NCBI RefSeq assembly: GCF_000740785.1
Contig: NZ_JFZB01000007.1
Location: 1 to 64,000, forward strand
Direction of reading: 5' to 3'
Origin: Paenirhodobacter enshiensis
GTDB taxonomy: Bacteria > Pseudomonadota > Alphaproteobacteria > Rhodobacterales > Rhodobacteraceae
Length of the DNA stretch: 64,000 bases
In this document: piece after piece, positions 9,135 through 17,428 of the stretch
Layout of the letters: each line of letters opens with the position of its first letter
How positions within the stretch are numbered: position 1 is the first letter of the stretch
Notes under the pieces: model-generated
Seen by the model: the letters and a program-made list of their open reading frames with translations, nothing else
The model's database searches: none
Told to the model about the DNA's origin: nothing
Made by a program: the position numbers and the translations under genes

Positions 9135-9890
9135 ATGACGGATTCGGCGCTGGCGCAGCTGTTGCGCGACAAGATCATCTCGGACCCGGAAGTCATTCTG
9201 GGGGATCAGGATCTGATGCGGGCACTGGTCGCGGCCAGCGACAGCGCGATGGGGGCGAATGTGGTCGACCTGCGCGGTGTGGCCATGGCCCGGCTTGAAA
9301 CCCGGCTCGACCGGCTGGAGGATACCCACCGCTCCGTCATCGCGGCGGCGTATGAAAATCTCGCGGGCACCAACCAGATCCATCGCGCGGTGCTGCGGCT
9401 GCTGGAGGCGCGCAGCTTTCCGGAGCTTCTTTCGGTGCTTTCCGGCCCGGTGGCCGAGACGTTGCGCATCGATTCGGTGCGGCTGATCCTTGAGACGAAG
9501 CAGCGTGGCGACGATCCGGCGCTTGCGGCGCTCGGTGAGATGCTGGGTATCGCCGATCCGGGGTTCGTGGCCGATTACATGCGCCGCGGGCATGGCGGGC
9601 CGGCGCGCGCGGTGGTGCTGCGCCGCATTCCGGCGACGCGGCTTGATGTCGGGCTGACGGCCGGGCTGTCGGGAAGCACGACGATCTATGGCGAGGCCGG
9701 CACCGGCGAGAACGGCGGCTGGCTGCGCTCCGAGGCGCTGATGCGGCTCGACCTCGGTCCCGGGCGGTTGCCGGGGATGCTGGCCATGGCCTCGGAGGAT
9801 CCGGATCTGTTCCGGCCCTCGCAGGGGACCGACCTTCTCGGCTTTTTCGCCGGCGTGTTCGAGCGCACGATGCGCGGGTTTCTGGGATGA
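9135..9890 (+). CDS. DUF484 family protein
   Basis: 251 residues from the ATG at 9135 (MTDSALAQLLRDKI). The DUF484 layout is visible: a short helical N-terminus with the family-type DPEVILGDQDLMRALV, a coiled-coil stretch (about residues 45-80, MARLETRLDRLEDTHRS), and a C-terminal GAF-like domain. The function of DUF484 is not known to me. In many proteobacteria it is encoded directly upstream of xerC. Here it overlaps xerC by four bases (ATGA), so the two are translationally coupled, which supports both calls. Confidence 0.85.
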   Translation: MTDSALAQLLRDKIISDPEVILGDQDLMRALVAASDSAMGANVVDLRGVAMARLETRLDRLEDTHRSVIAAAYENLAGTNQIHRAVLRLLEARSFPELLSVLSGPVAETLRIDSVRLILETKQRGDDPALAALGEMLGIADPGFVADYMRRGHGGPARAVVLRRIPATRLDVGLTAGLSGSTTIYGEAGTGENGGWLRSEALMRLDLGPGRLPGMLAMASEDPDLFRPSQGTDLLGFFAGVFERTMRGFLG

Positions 9891-10819
9891 CCGAGCTGAC
9901 CGTCGGCTTGTCCGACGGCGCGGTGCAGATGCTTGGGCGGTGGCTCGATCATCTGCGCGCGCTCGATGGGGCGTCGGAGAATACCATCACCGCCTATCGT
10001 GCCGATGTGGCGGGGTTTCTGGGCTTTCTCGGCCGTCATCATGGCGAGGGCATGGGGGCCGAACGGCTGAAACGGGTGATCCAGTCCGACATGCGGGCCT
10101 GGATGGCGCATGAGCGGGGGCGGGGGCTGTCGTCGCGCTCGCTCGCGCGCGAGCTGTCCTCGGTCAAGAGTTTCTACCGCTGGTTTTCCGAGCGCGAGGG
10201 GTTCGATGCGACGCATGTCCTCTCGGCGCGCGCGCCGCGGTTTCAGGCGAAGCTGCCACGCCCTCTGTCCGAGAGTGCCGCGCGCGACGTGATCGCCCAG
10301 GTCGAGGTGCAGGCGGCCGAGCCCTGGATCGCGGCACGCGATGCGGCGATCATGACATTGCTTTACGGTTGCGGGCTGCGCCGCTCCGAGGCGCTTGGCC
10401 TGACCGGATCCGACGTGCCCTTGCCCGAGGTTCTGCGCATTCGAGGCAAGGGCGACAAGGAGCGTCTGGTTCCGGTGCTGCCGGCCGCGCGGGATGCGGT
10501 CGAAGATTATGTGCGGCTGTGTCCCTATGCGCCCGGCCCCGGCGAGGCGCTGTTTCGCGGTGCGCGCGGCGGGGCGCTGAACCCGCGTCTCGTCGATCTG
10601 GCGATGGAAAAGGCGCGGGTATCGCTCGGTCTGCCGGTGACGGCGACGCCTCATGCGCTGCGCCACAGCTTCGCCACGCATCTTCTGGCCTCTGGCGGCG
10701 ATCTGCGCGCGATCCAGGAGCTTCTGGGCCATGCCCGGCTGTCGACGACGCAGGTCTATACTGCCGTCGACGGGGCGCGACTGATGCAGGTTTATCGCGC
10801 TGCCCATCCAAGGGCCTGA
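9887..10819 (+). CDS. xerC: tyrosine recombinase XerC
   Basis: 310 residues. XerC with XerD resolves chromosome dimers at dif during division. The N-terminal SAM-like core-binding domain (about 15-110) precedes the catalytic domain. The catalytic set is visible: R165 in YGCGLRRSE, a lysine in RIRGKGDKER, H256 and R259 in HALRHSFATHLL, H282 in LGHARLS and the nucleophile Y291 in QVYTAV. The position after DUF484 and the cellular, non-mobile context favour XerC over XerD or a phage integrase. No dif-like site is evident nearby. Confidence 0.93.
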   Translation: MTELTVGLSDGAVQMLGRWLDHLRALDGASENTITAYRADVAGFLGFLGRHHGEGMGAERLKRVIQSDMRAWMAHERGRGLSSRSLARELSSVKSFYRWFSEREGFDATHVLSARAPRFQAKLPRPLSESAARDVIAQVEVQAAEPWIAARDAAIMTLLYGCGLRRSEALGLTGSDVPLPEVLRIRGKGDKERLVPVLPAARDAVEDYVRLCPYAPGPGEALFRGARGGALNPRLVDLAMEKARVSLGLPVTATPHALRHSFATHLLASGGDLRAIQELLGHARLSTTQVYTAVDGARLMQVYRAAHPRA

Positions 10820-10871
10820 GGCGGGGTTGTTCCTGTTGCGGGCCGGGGCGCTTTGGGGCAGGAAGGCGCGC

Positions 10872-11573
10872 ATGAAACTTCAGTACAAAGCCCTTTCGGT
10901 GCACCTTCTTACGGCGACGGGTGCGGTCCTTTCGATGCTGGCGATGCTGGCTGCGGTCGAGGGGAAATGGTCGCTCATGTTCCTGTGGCTGGTCGTGGCG
11001 CTGATCGTCGACGGTGTCGACGGGCCGCTGGCGCGCCGTTACGACACGCCGCGCAACTGGCCGATCTACGATGGCGTCCTGATGGACCTGATCGTCGATT
11101 ACCTGACCTATGTGTTCATTCCGGCCTATGCGCTGTTCAAGTCGGGGTTGCTGCCGGGCTGGACCGGCTGGCTCGCGATCATCGCGATCACCTATGCCAG
11201 CGTGATCTATTTCGCCGACACGCGGATGAAGACCAAGGACAAGTCGTTCTCGGGCTTTCCGGCGTGCTGGAACATGGTGGTGCTGGTGATGTTCGCGCTG
11301 CATCCGGGCTACTGGACGGTGCTGGGCGTGGTGCTGGCGCTGACGGTGGCGATGTTCTTCCCGCTCAAGTTCATCCATCCGACGCGCACGAAGCGCTGGC
11401 GCGCGGTTTCGCTGCCGGTCTCGGCGGTCTGGGTGGTCTGCGCGGCCTGGGCGGCCTTGGTGAATTTCGACGAGGGCAGCCTTGCGCATTGGGGGCTGGT
11501 CGTCACCTCGATCTATCTGATGGTCGCGGGCATCGCTCAGCAGATCTTCCCGCCGCGCGGTGGGGCCCACTGA
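10872..11573 (+). CDS. pcs: phosphatidylcholine synthase (CDP-diacylglycerol:choline)
   Basis: 233 residues from the ATG at 10872. It is a polytopic CDP-alcohol phosphatidyltransferase that condenses CDP-diacylglycerol with choline to give phosphatidylcholine, a bacterial route found in alphaproteobacteria. The family motif is spread over D50-G51, A54-R55, G68, D72 and D76 (DGPLARRYDT through YDGVLMDLIVDYLTYVF). The long spacing between the AR and G, and FADTRMKTKDKSFSGFPACWN further on, are typical of Pcs and not of PgsA or PssA. About seven membrane segments are visible. A terminator shared with the converging ileS follows. Confidence 0.92.
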   Translation: MKLQYKALSVHLLTATGAVLSMLAMLAAVEGKWSLMFLWLVVALIVDGVDGPLARRYDTPRNWPIYDGVLMDLIVDYLTYVFIPAYALFKSGLLPGWTGWLAIIAITYASVIYFADTRMKTKDKSFSGFPACWNMVVLVMFALHPGYWTVLGVVLALTVAMFFPLKFIHPTRTKRWRAVSLPVSAVWVVCAAWAALVNFDEGSLAHWGLVVTSIYLMVAGIAQQIFPPRGGAH

Positions 11574-11612
11574 TCCGCCGCACCGTCGCCGGAACGACAG
11601 GTCTGAAACGAC

Positions 11613-11640
11613 AAAGGGCGCCCCGGTCAGGGCGCCCTTT
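11613..11640. terminator. bidirectional intrinsic terminator between pcs and ileS
   Basis: AAAGGGCGCCC and GGGCGCCCTTT form an 11-bp stem around a 6-base loop. The A run on one side and T run on the other let it end both the plus-strand pcs and the minus-strand ileS transcripts. Confidence 0.85.
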
Positions 11641-11683
11641 TCATGTTCGGGGGAGGGCCGGGGCGATCCCGGCCCGGGTCCGT

Positions 11684-14608
11684 TCAGCCAAGCGCCGCGT
11701 CGCAGCGCGCGCAGGTATGGGCGTGGCTGTGCGTGCCGACGTCCGGCAGGATCTTCCAGCAGCGTTCGCACTTCTCACCCGGCGCCATGCGGAACTCGAC
11801 CGCGACCGAGGGCACCTCGGCCAGCGCGAAGGCGCCTTCGGGCGCCGGATCGGTCGTCACCGTCAGATCCGAGGTGATGCACAGCTCGGCGAAATCGACC
11901 GAGGTCAGCATCGTCGCCAGCGCATCGTCCGTCACATGGACCACCGGCGCTGCCTCGAGGGACGAACCGATGACCTTCGCGGTGCGCTCGACCTCGAGGG
12001 CCGCGGTCACCGCGCGACGGGCGCGGCGCACCGCCTCCCATTTCGCGGCGAGCGCCGGGTCGAGCCAGCTTGCCGGGGTCTCGGCGAAGTCGTGCAGATG
12101 CACCGAGTCGTCTTCGGACGGGAAGCGCGACAGCCAGACGTCTTCCATGGTGAACGGCAGGATCGGCGCGAGCCAGGTGGTCAGGCGGTGGAACAGCAGA
12201 TCCATCACCGTGCGCGTCGCGCGCCGGCGCAGGCTGTCGGGCGCGTCGCAATACAGCGCGTCCTTGCGCACGTCGAACCAGAACGACGACAGCTCGACCG
12301 TGCAGAAGTTGAACAGCGTCTGGAACACGCCCGAGAAGTTGAACCCGCGGTAGTTCTCGCGCACCGAGACGTCGATCTCGGCCAGACGATGCAGGATCCA
12401 GCGCTCCATCTCCGGCATCTCGGCGACGGGCAGGCGCTCGGCCTCGTCGAAGTCCTTCAGCGCGCCGAGCATGAAGCGCAGCGTGTTGCGCAGCCGGCGA
12501 TAGCTGTCGGCGGTGCCCTTCAGGATCTTCGGCCCGATGCGCTGATCGGCGGTGTAATCGGTCTGGGCGACCCACAGGCGCAGCACGTCGGCGCCGTATT
12601 GCTCGATCACCTCGGCCGGCGCCACGGTGTTGCCGAGCGACTTGGACATCTTCATGCCCTTCTCGTCGAGCGTGAAACCATGGGTGACGACGTTGCGATA
12701 GGGCGCGCGCCCGATCGTGGCCGAGCCCTGCAGCAGCGACGAGTGGAACCAGCCGCGGTGCTGGTCGGTGCCTTCCATATAGACGTCGGCGATGCCGTCC
12801 TTCGCGCCGTCCTCGCGGTCGCGCAGCACGAAGGCATGGGTCGATCCGCTGTCGAACCACACGTCGAGCACGTCCATCACCTGATCGTACTCCGCCGGGT
12901 CTGCGATGCCGTCGAGCATCTTCTCCTTGAAGCCCTCGGTATACCAGACATCGGCGCCGTCCTTCTCGAAGGCGTCGCGGATGCGGGCGTTGAGCGCCGC
13001 GTTCCTCAGCAGGAAGTCCGGGTCGGTCGGGCGCAGGCCCTTGCGGGTGAAACAGGTCAGCGGCACGCCCCAGGCGCGCTGGCGCGACAGCACCCAGTCG
13101 GGGCGGTTCTCGACCATGTTGTGCAGCCGGTTGCGGCCCGACGCCGGGGTGAAGGTCACCAGCTCTTCGATCGACTTCAGCGCGCGGGCGCGGATCGTGT
13201 CGCCATAGGTGCCCATGCCGTCATCGAGCTTGTGGTCGATCGCAGCGAACCACTGCGGCGTGTTGCGATAGATCACCGGCGCCTTCGAGCGCCACGAATG
13301 CGGGTAGGAATGGCGGATCTTGCCCTTGGCCAGAAGCGCGCCGGCATGGGCGAGCTGCTTGATGTTGGCGACATTCGCCGGGCCTTCCTTGCCGTCCTGT
13401 TCGAGGATCGCAAGCCCGCCGAACAGCGGCAGATCGGTGCGGTAGGTGCCATCGGCCTCGACGTTGTAGGTCATCGGCAGTTTGAACTTCAGGCCGACCT
13501 GATAGTCGTCCTCGCCATGGCTCGGGGCGGTGTGAACGAAGCCGGTGCCGGCATCCTCGGTCACGTGATCGCCGGGCAGCATCGGCACGTCGAAATCCCA
13601 TTCGCCATTGGCGCCCTCGGCGCCGGCATAGGGGTGCGACAGGGCCACGCCCTCGAAACTTGCGGTCGGCACTTCGCCGAGACGCGTCATCGCCGTGATC
13701 TTCGCCGCCGCCTTCACGCTGTCGGCCAGCGCATCGGCGAGGATCAGCACCTCGCCCACGCGGGCGGTCGACTTCTCGTCCGCCGCATCGACGCGATACA
13801 TCGCGTAAGTGATGTTCGGATTGTAGCACACCGCGCGGTTTTGCGGGATGGTCCAGGGCGTCGTCGTCCAGATCACCACCGAAGCGCCGTCGAGCGCGCC
13901 GTTCTTCGGCGCGAAGCGCACCCAGATCGTGTGCGAGCTGTGATCGTGATATTCGACCTCGGCCTCGGCGAGGGCGGTCTTCTCGACCGGCGACCACATC
14001 ACCGGCTTCGAGCCCTGATAGAGCGTGCCGTCCATCAGGAACTTCATGAACTCGTCGGCGATGATCGCCTCGGCATGGAAGTCCATGGTCAGATAGGGGT
14101 GATCCCAGTTGCCGTTGATGCCGAGGCGCTTGAATTCCTCGCGCTGGACGGCGACCCAGCCCTCGGCGAAGCGGCGGCATTCCTGACGGAAGGCGACGGT
14201 GTCGACGTCATCCTTGTTCAGCCCCTTGGCGCGATACTGCTCCTCGATCTTCCATTCGATCGGCAGGCCGTGGCAGTCCCAGCCCGGAACGTAGCGCGCA
14301 TCGTGGCCCATCATCTGATGGCTGCGCACGATGATGTCCTTGATGGTCTTGTTCAGCGCGTGGCCGATGTGCAGATGGCCGTTGGCGTAGGGCGGGCCGT
14401 CATGCAGCACGAAATCGGGCCGGTCGCCCGAGCGCGCCTTGTCGCGCAGCGCGTTGTAGACGTCGATCCGCGCCCAACGGGCCAGCCATTCCGGCTCGCG
14501 CGCCGGCAGGCCCGCGCGCATCGGGAAGCTGGTGTCGGGAAGGAAAACGGTGTCGCGGTAATCGGCATCGGACGACGGGGTGGAGGAAACGGGCGTATCG
14601 GCGCTCAT
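11684..14608 (-). CDS. ileS: isoleucyl-tRNA synthetase
   Basis: 974 residues. It charges tRNA-Ile and edits misactivated valine. The class I signature HIGH-type motif appears as GHLHIGHALNK, and KMSKS as KGMKMSKSLGN. A CP1 editing domain (about 200-400) contains TTTPWTIPQNRAV. The C-terminal zinc site is visible as CERCWKI with a second CARCD near the end. The start at 14608 (MSADTPVSSTP) is preferred because upstream in-frame sequence would run through a leader that contains inverted repeats and a promoter. The AlaX-type T-box is not expected in this phylum and is not seen. Confidence 0.97.
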   Translation of the reverse strand: MSADTPVSSTPSSDADYRDTVFLPDTSFPMRAGLPAREPEWLARWARIDVYNALRDKARSGDRPDFVLHDGPPYANGHLHIGHALNKTIKDIIVRSHQMMGHDARYVPGWDCHGLPIEWKIEEQYRAKGLNKDDVDTVAFRQECRRFAEGWVAVQREEFKRLGINGNWDHPYLTMDFHAEAIIADEFMKFLMDGTLYQGSKPVMWSPVEKTALAEAEVEYHDHSSHTIWVRFAPKNGALDGASVVIWTTTPWTIPQNRAVCYNPNITYAMYRVDAADEKSTARVGEVLILADALADSVKAAAKITAMTRLGEVPTASFEGVALSHPYAGAEGANGEWDFDVPMLPGDHVTEDAGTGFVHTAPSHGEDDYQVGLKFKLPMTYNVEADGTYRTDLPLFGGLAILEQDGKEGPANVANIKQLAHAGALLAKGKIRHSYPHSWRSKAPVIYRNTPQWFAAIDHKLDDGMGTYGDTIRARALKSIEELVTFTPASGRNRLHNMVENRPDWVLSRQRAWGVPLTCFTRKGLRPTDPDFLLRNAALNARIRDAFEKDGADVWYTEGFKEKMLDGIADPAEYDQVMDVLDVWFDSGSTHAFVLRDREDGAKDGIADVYMEGTDQHRGWFHSSLLQGSATIGRAPYRNVVTHGFTLDEKGMKMSKSLGNTVAPAEVIEQYGADVLRLWVAQTDYTADQRIGPKILKGTADSYRRLRNTLRFMLGALKDFDEAERLPVAEMPEMERWILHRLAEIDVSVRENYRGFNFSGVFQTLFNFCTVELSSFWFDVRKDALYCDAPDSLRRRATRTVMDLLFHRLTTWLAPILPFTMEDVWLSRFPSEDDSVHLHDFAETPASWLDPALAAKWEAVRRARRAVTAALEVERTAKVIGSSLEAAPVVHVTDDALATMLTSVDFAELCITSDLTVTTDPAPEGAFALAEVPSVAVEFRMAPGEKCERCWKILPDVGTHSHAHTCARCDAALG

Positions 14609-14674
14609 CGGAAAAACAGTCCTGTCAGGAGAATGGGCGCGTGGCGCCCGTGCATCGGCGTGGGAATCCCGGCT

Positions 14675-14718
14675 ACCCTGACGCGTCAGAGCGCCGGGCA
14701 GGTAATTCGCGTCAGGGT
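14675..14718 (-). promoter_or_regulatory. inverted repeat in the ileS leader
   Basis: ACCCTGACGCG (14675-14685) and CGCGTCAGGGT (14708-14718) are an 11-bp perfect inverted repeat around 22 bases, inside the predicted ileS 5' untranslated region. A smaller hairpin (GGGCGC/GCGCCC, 14636-14650) lies closer to the start codon. Their function is unknown, and they could form a leader structure. The surrounding 477-base gap (14609-15085) also holds a repeat copy and GntR-type operators. Confidence 0.5.
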
Positions 14719-14742
14719 GCGCACAAGCCAAGTCATGCGCGC

Positions 14743-14771
14743 CTTATAGATAAGCGTTCAGCGCGCGGCAA
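14743..14771 (-). promoter_or_regulatory. predicted ileS promoter
   Basis: On the minus strand, TTGCCG (14766-14771), 17 bases and TATAAG (14743-14748) give a leader of roughly 130 bases before the ileS start at 14608. Confidence 0.5.
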
Positions 14772-14821
14772 GCGCGGATGGGGCCGCGGCGGCAGGGGGC
14801 TGCTGCGCTCGAAAAGGGGAA

Positions 14822-14919
14822 AGGGGGGCTCTGCCCCGCAGATGAGTAAAAGGGAGGGGGCTCTGCCCCCTCGGGCCTCGCGGCCCTCACCCCCGGGATA
14901 TTTTCGGAAAGATGAATGG
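14822..14919 (+). repeat. dispersed intergenic repeat, copy 3 (plus orientation)
   Basis: The order is two GGGGGCTCTGCCCCC-type hairpins (14824-14836 and 14854-14872), a GGGCC/GGCCC hairpin, then CACCCCCGGGATATTT and CGGAAAGATGAATGG. The last 34 bases are identical to the copy at 42389-42451. It lies between the divergent ileS and gntR genes. Confidence 0.8.
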
Positions 14920-14936
14920 ATGGGCACTTGGGAAAG

Positions 14937-14947
14937 TTGTTCAACAA
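14937..14947. promoter_or_regulatory. GntR-type operator, distal site
   Basis: TTGTTCAACAA is a palindrome with one central base. It matches the second site at 15048-15060 and lies in the ileS-gntR intergenic region. Confidence 0.5.
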
Positions 14948-15047
14948 AATGTCAGAGATATTCGTTTTTATCTTGTCGTGAAGCCGGTTTCGATCTTAGC
15001 AATCATTGCGAAAACCAGTGGCATTTCATGCCTGATTTGCCTTCATA

Positions 15048-15060
15048 ATTGTTGAACAAT
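15048..15060. promoter_or_regulatory. GntR-type operator, proximal site
   Basis: ATTGTTGAACAAT is a 13-bp palindrome with one central base, 25 bases ahead of the gntR start. Short TTGT...ACAA palindromes are typical of FCD-subfamily GntR regulators, so autoregulation is likely. Confidence 0.55.
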
Positions 15061-15085
15061 ATACAGGCAGGATCGGGAGGTCCGC

Positions 15086-15808
15086 ATGAGCCGCCCTGAT
15101 TCTGCCTCTTCCGGTCTTGCACCGTCGGCCTCCGAGGTCGCGGCGATCCTGCTGCGCGACAAGATCCTGCGCGGCGAGCTGGCGGCCGGCGCGCCCGTGC
15201 GGGAAGTGGTCTGGGCCGAGGCGCTGAACCTGTCTCGCAACACCTTGCGCGAGGCGCTGCACGCGCTGATCGCCGAGGGGCTGGTGGAGCATCGTCCGCA
15301 TCGCGGAGTGACGGTGAGGACGCTCGGCCACGCGGATATCCGCGAGATCTACGCCATTCGCATGACGCTGGAGTTGCGCGGCATCGCCTGCAGCGCAAGG
15401 GCGCCGGTGGACGCGATGCGGGCGTTGCAAGGCCATGTCGCGGCGATGCAGGACGCGGCTGAGCGGGGCGACTGGCGCGCGGTCGGCACCGAGTCTCTGG
15501 CGTTTCATCGCGCCATCGTCGGTTTCATCTGCAGCCCGCGGCTTGATCGGCTGTTCGCCTCGGTCGCGGCGCAGGCGCGGCTGGCGTTTTCCGCGGCCGC
15601 CGATGCAGAGCGGTTCCAGAAGCCCTGGGTCGCGCGCGATGCCGGGATCTGCGCACAGCTGTGCGCCGGCGATTGCGAGGCCGCCGCGCGCGCGATGGAA
15701 CAGTATCTGAACGACTCCGAAAGCATGGTTCTGGCCGCCGCGCGGGCGCGCGCGCTGTCGGTCGTTCCAGATCCCGACGCCCCCGATCCCGAGAGGACAT
15801 CCGCATGA
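15086..15808 (+). CDS. GntR family transcriptional regulator (FCD subfamily)
   Basis: 240 residues. The N-terminal winged helix-turn-helix (about 15-75) reads LRDKILRGELAAGAPVREVVWAEALNLSRNTLREALHALIAEGLVEHRPHRGVTVRTL, the standard GntR layout (quoted in parts here: LSRNTLREAL, AEGLVEHRPHRGV). The C-terminal all-helical FCD effector domain (about 85-215) includes the IYAIRMTLE and LAFHRAIVG regions, with histidines that often bind a metal. The stop overlaps the start of the DUF1989 gene (ATGA), so it most likely controls that gene. Two matching palindromes upstream are the likely operators. The ligand is unknown. Confidence 0.92.
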   Translation: MSRPDSASSGLAPSASEVAAILLRDKILRGELAAGAPVREVVWAEALNLSRNTLREALHALIAEGLVEHRPHRGVTVRTLGHADIREIYAIRMTLELRGIACSARAPVDAMRALQGHVAAMQDAAERGDWRAVGTESLAFHRAIVGFICSPRLDRLFASVAAQARLAFSAAADAERFQKPWVARDAGICAQLCAGDCEAAARAMEQYLNDSESMVLAAARARALSVVPDPDAPDPERTSA

Positions 15809-16665
15809 AACCCGCCCCGATCACCGCAGCCCCCCTCGACGCCGCGGCCCGCAAGGCCATCGCGCCTCTCGTGTGCTATCCGGTCGAGACCCTGCCGCGC
15901 CCCGATCTCGCCCGCTACCGTGCGGTGCGCGATGACGTCACGCTGGTCGAACGGCTGGTCATTCCGCCGCGCGAGGCCGGCACCTGGACGGTCCCCGCAG
16001 GGCATTTCTGCCGCATCCTGTGCATCGAGGGGCCGCAGGTCGCCGACCTCAACCTGTTCAACCTCAACAACCTCGAAGAGCGGTTCTATTCCGGCAAGAC
16101 GCGCGCGCTGAACGGCACTCATGTCGGGCTGGGCGATCAGCTGTTCTCTAGCTTCCCTCACATGCGTCCGATGGCGACGATCACCCATGACACGCTCGAC
16201 TGGTATGGGTTCGACGATTTCGGCGGTGCGGTCCATGACGTGATCGGCACGCGTTGCGATCCCTACACGCACAATCTGCTCAGCCATGGCGGGCAGTATC
16301 ACCATTGCTGTCATTCCAACCTGACCCGCGCTTTCGCCGCCCATACCGGCAAACCTCTGGCCGAGGCCGAGCGCTACATCCATGACGTGCTCAACGTCTT
16401 CATGTGCACCGGCTTCACCCGCGATACCGGACAGTATTTCATGAAGGCGAGCCCGGTGCGGGTGGGCGATTACCTCGAATTCTTCGCCGAGATCGACCTT
16501 CTGGGCTGCATGTCGGTCTGCCCGGGCGGCGATTGTTCGAGCGAGCATTCCTCGGATGTCGCGGCGTGCCATCCGCTTGCCGTCGAGGTCTGGCGCCCCG
16601 CCGCGCTGCCCGAGGGCTGGGCCCCCGCGCCGGAAAACGGTTACGACCGCAGCCATGGGCTTTGA
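15805..16665 (+). CDS. DUF1989 / urea carboxylase-associated family protein
   Basis: 286 residues. The DUF1989 core is recognisable: the N-terminal RLVIPPREAGTWTVPAGHFCRILCIEGPQVADLNLFN region (in parts: IPPREAGTWTVPAGHF, GPQVADLNLFN), YDVIGTRCDP-like DVIGTRCDPYTHNLL, the histidine- and cysteine-rich YHHCCHSNL, and the C-terminal CMSVCPGGDCSS. Members occur beside urea carboxylase/allophanate hydrolase genes or amino-acid catabolism genes and are thought to bind a metal. The biochemical role is not firmly established. Here there is no urea carboxylase neighbour: it forms a two-gene unit with a GntR regulator. Confidence 0.85.
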   Translation: MKPAPITAAPLDAAARKAIAPLVCYPVETLPRPDLARYRAVRDDVTLVERLVIPPREAGTWTVPAGHFCRILCIEGPQVADLNLFNLNNLEERFYSGKTRALNGTHVGLGDQLFSSFPHMRPMATITHDTLDWYGFDDFGGAVHDVIGTRCDPYTHNLLSHGGQYHHCCHSNLTRAFAAHTGKPLAEAERYIHDVLNVFMCTGFTRDTGQYFMKASPVRVGDYLEFFAEIDLLGCMSVCPGGDCSSEHSSDVAACHPLAVEVWRPAALPEGWAPAPENGYDRSHGL

Positions 16666-16756
16666 CCGCTTCGGACCGGGCAGGGGGCTTCACCTGCCCG
16701 GCCGCGGGGGGTAGTCTCGCGCGCGGAAATGACGTGCAGGACGGGACCGGCCGAAG

Positions 16757-17428
16757 ATGACGATGACCAATGCCGCAGCGGGGCTGCCCTCGGAAACGGT
16801 CGCGCGGATGTTCACCCGCGCCGATGGCAGCTATGCCTTCGCCCGCTGGGGCCGGCCGATCGTGCCGGTGGTGTTCGGCGTCGACGACGCGACGCTGAGC
16901 GTGGTCAAGGGCGCGATCGAGGCGGTGGTGGCGCTCGCCGGTCACAAGATGGCCGAGACCGATCCCGAGATCGGCGCGAATGTCATGATCTTCTTCCTGC
17001 GCGACTGGGACGAGCTGCTGAGCGTGCCGGACCTCGGGCGGATGATCGACGGGCTCGATGCGTTGGTGGCGCGGCTGAAGGCGCGCGGCGCGAACCAGTA
17101 TCGCACCTTCCGTTTCGACGCCGAGGGCGCGATCAAGGCCTGTTTCGGGTTCTGCCGCCTCGATGCCGCACTCGCCGCACTGCCCGCCGACACCGTGGCA
17201 CTGTCGATGGCAGTGCAAACGATGCTGGGCTGGAGCGACGGCGCCTTCGCCGATGTCGCGCCCCTGGCCGAGGCGAAGGGCCGGGCGGTCCTGCGTCCCG
17301 AGATCGCGGCGCTGTTGCAGGCGGCCTATGCGCCCACCATGCCCGCCGTCGCCCGCGATCCGAGCCATGCGTTGCGTCTGGCGGCGCGGATCGCGCTTGC
17401 GACGGCGCGAACGGAGGAAGACGAATGA
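16757..17428 (+). CDS. conserved hypothetical protein upstream of ybgC
   Basis: 223 residues, not recognised. It contains RWGRPIVPVVFGVDD near the N-terminus, an alternating hydrophobic pattern around GANVMIFFLRDWDEL, and a single CFGFC pair near residue 135. There is no signal peptide or clear membrane segment, so it looks cytosolic. A second in-frame ATG six bases in (16763) is an alternative start. Its stop overlaps the ybgC start (ATGA), so it is co-translated with a Tol-Pal-linked thioesterase gene. That makes a role near the envelope or in acyl metabolism possible but unproven. Confidence 0.75.
   Translation: MTMTNAAAGLPSETVARMFTRADGSYAFARWGRPIVPVVFGVDDATLSVVKGAIEAVVALAGHKMAETDPEIGANVMIFFLRDWDELLSVPDLGRMIDGLDALVARLKARGANQYRTFRFDAEGAIKACFGFCRLDAALAALPADTVALSMAVQTMLGWSDGAFADVAPLAEAKGRAVLRPEIAALLQAAYAPTMPAVARDPSHALRLAARIALATARTEEDE

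Noticed and set aside
9887-10819. XerC read as a phage or island integrase
   Set aside because: It is coupled to DUF484 in a conserved chromosomal context, with no tRNA target, att site or mobile genes nearby.
10853-14749. Very long open frames on the strand opposite ileS
   Set aside because: They are arginine-, alanine- and histidine-rich, show no domain, and lie exactly opposite strong coding sequence. High GC content alone makes such antisense frames open.
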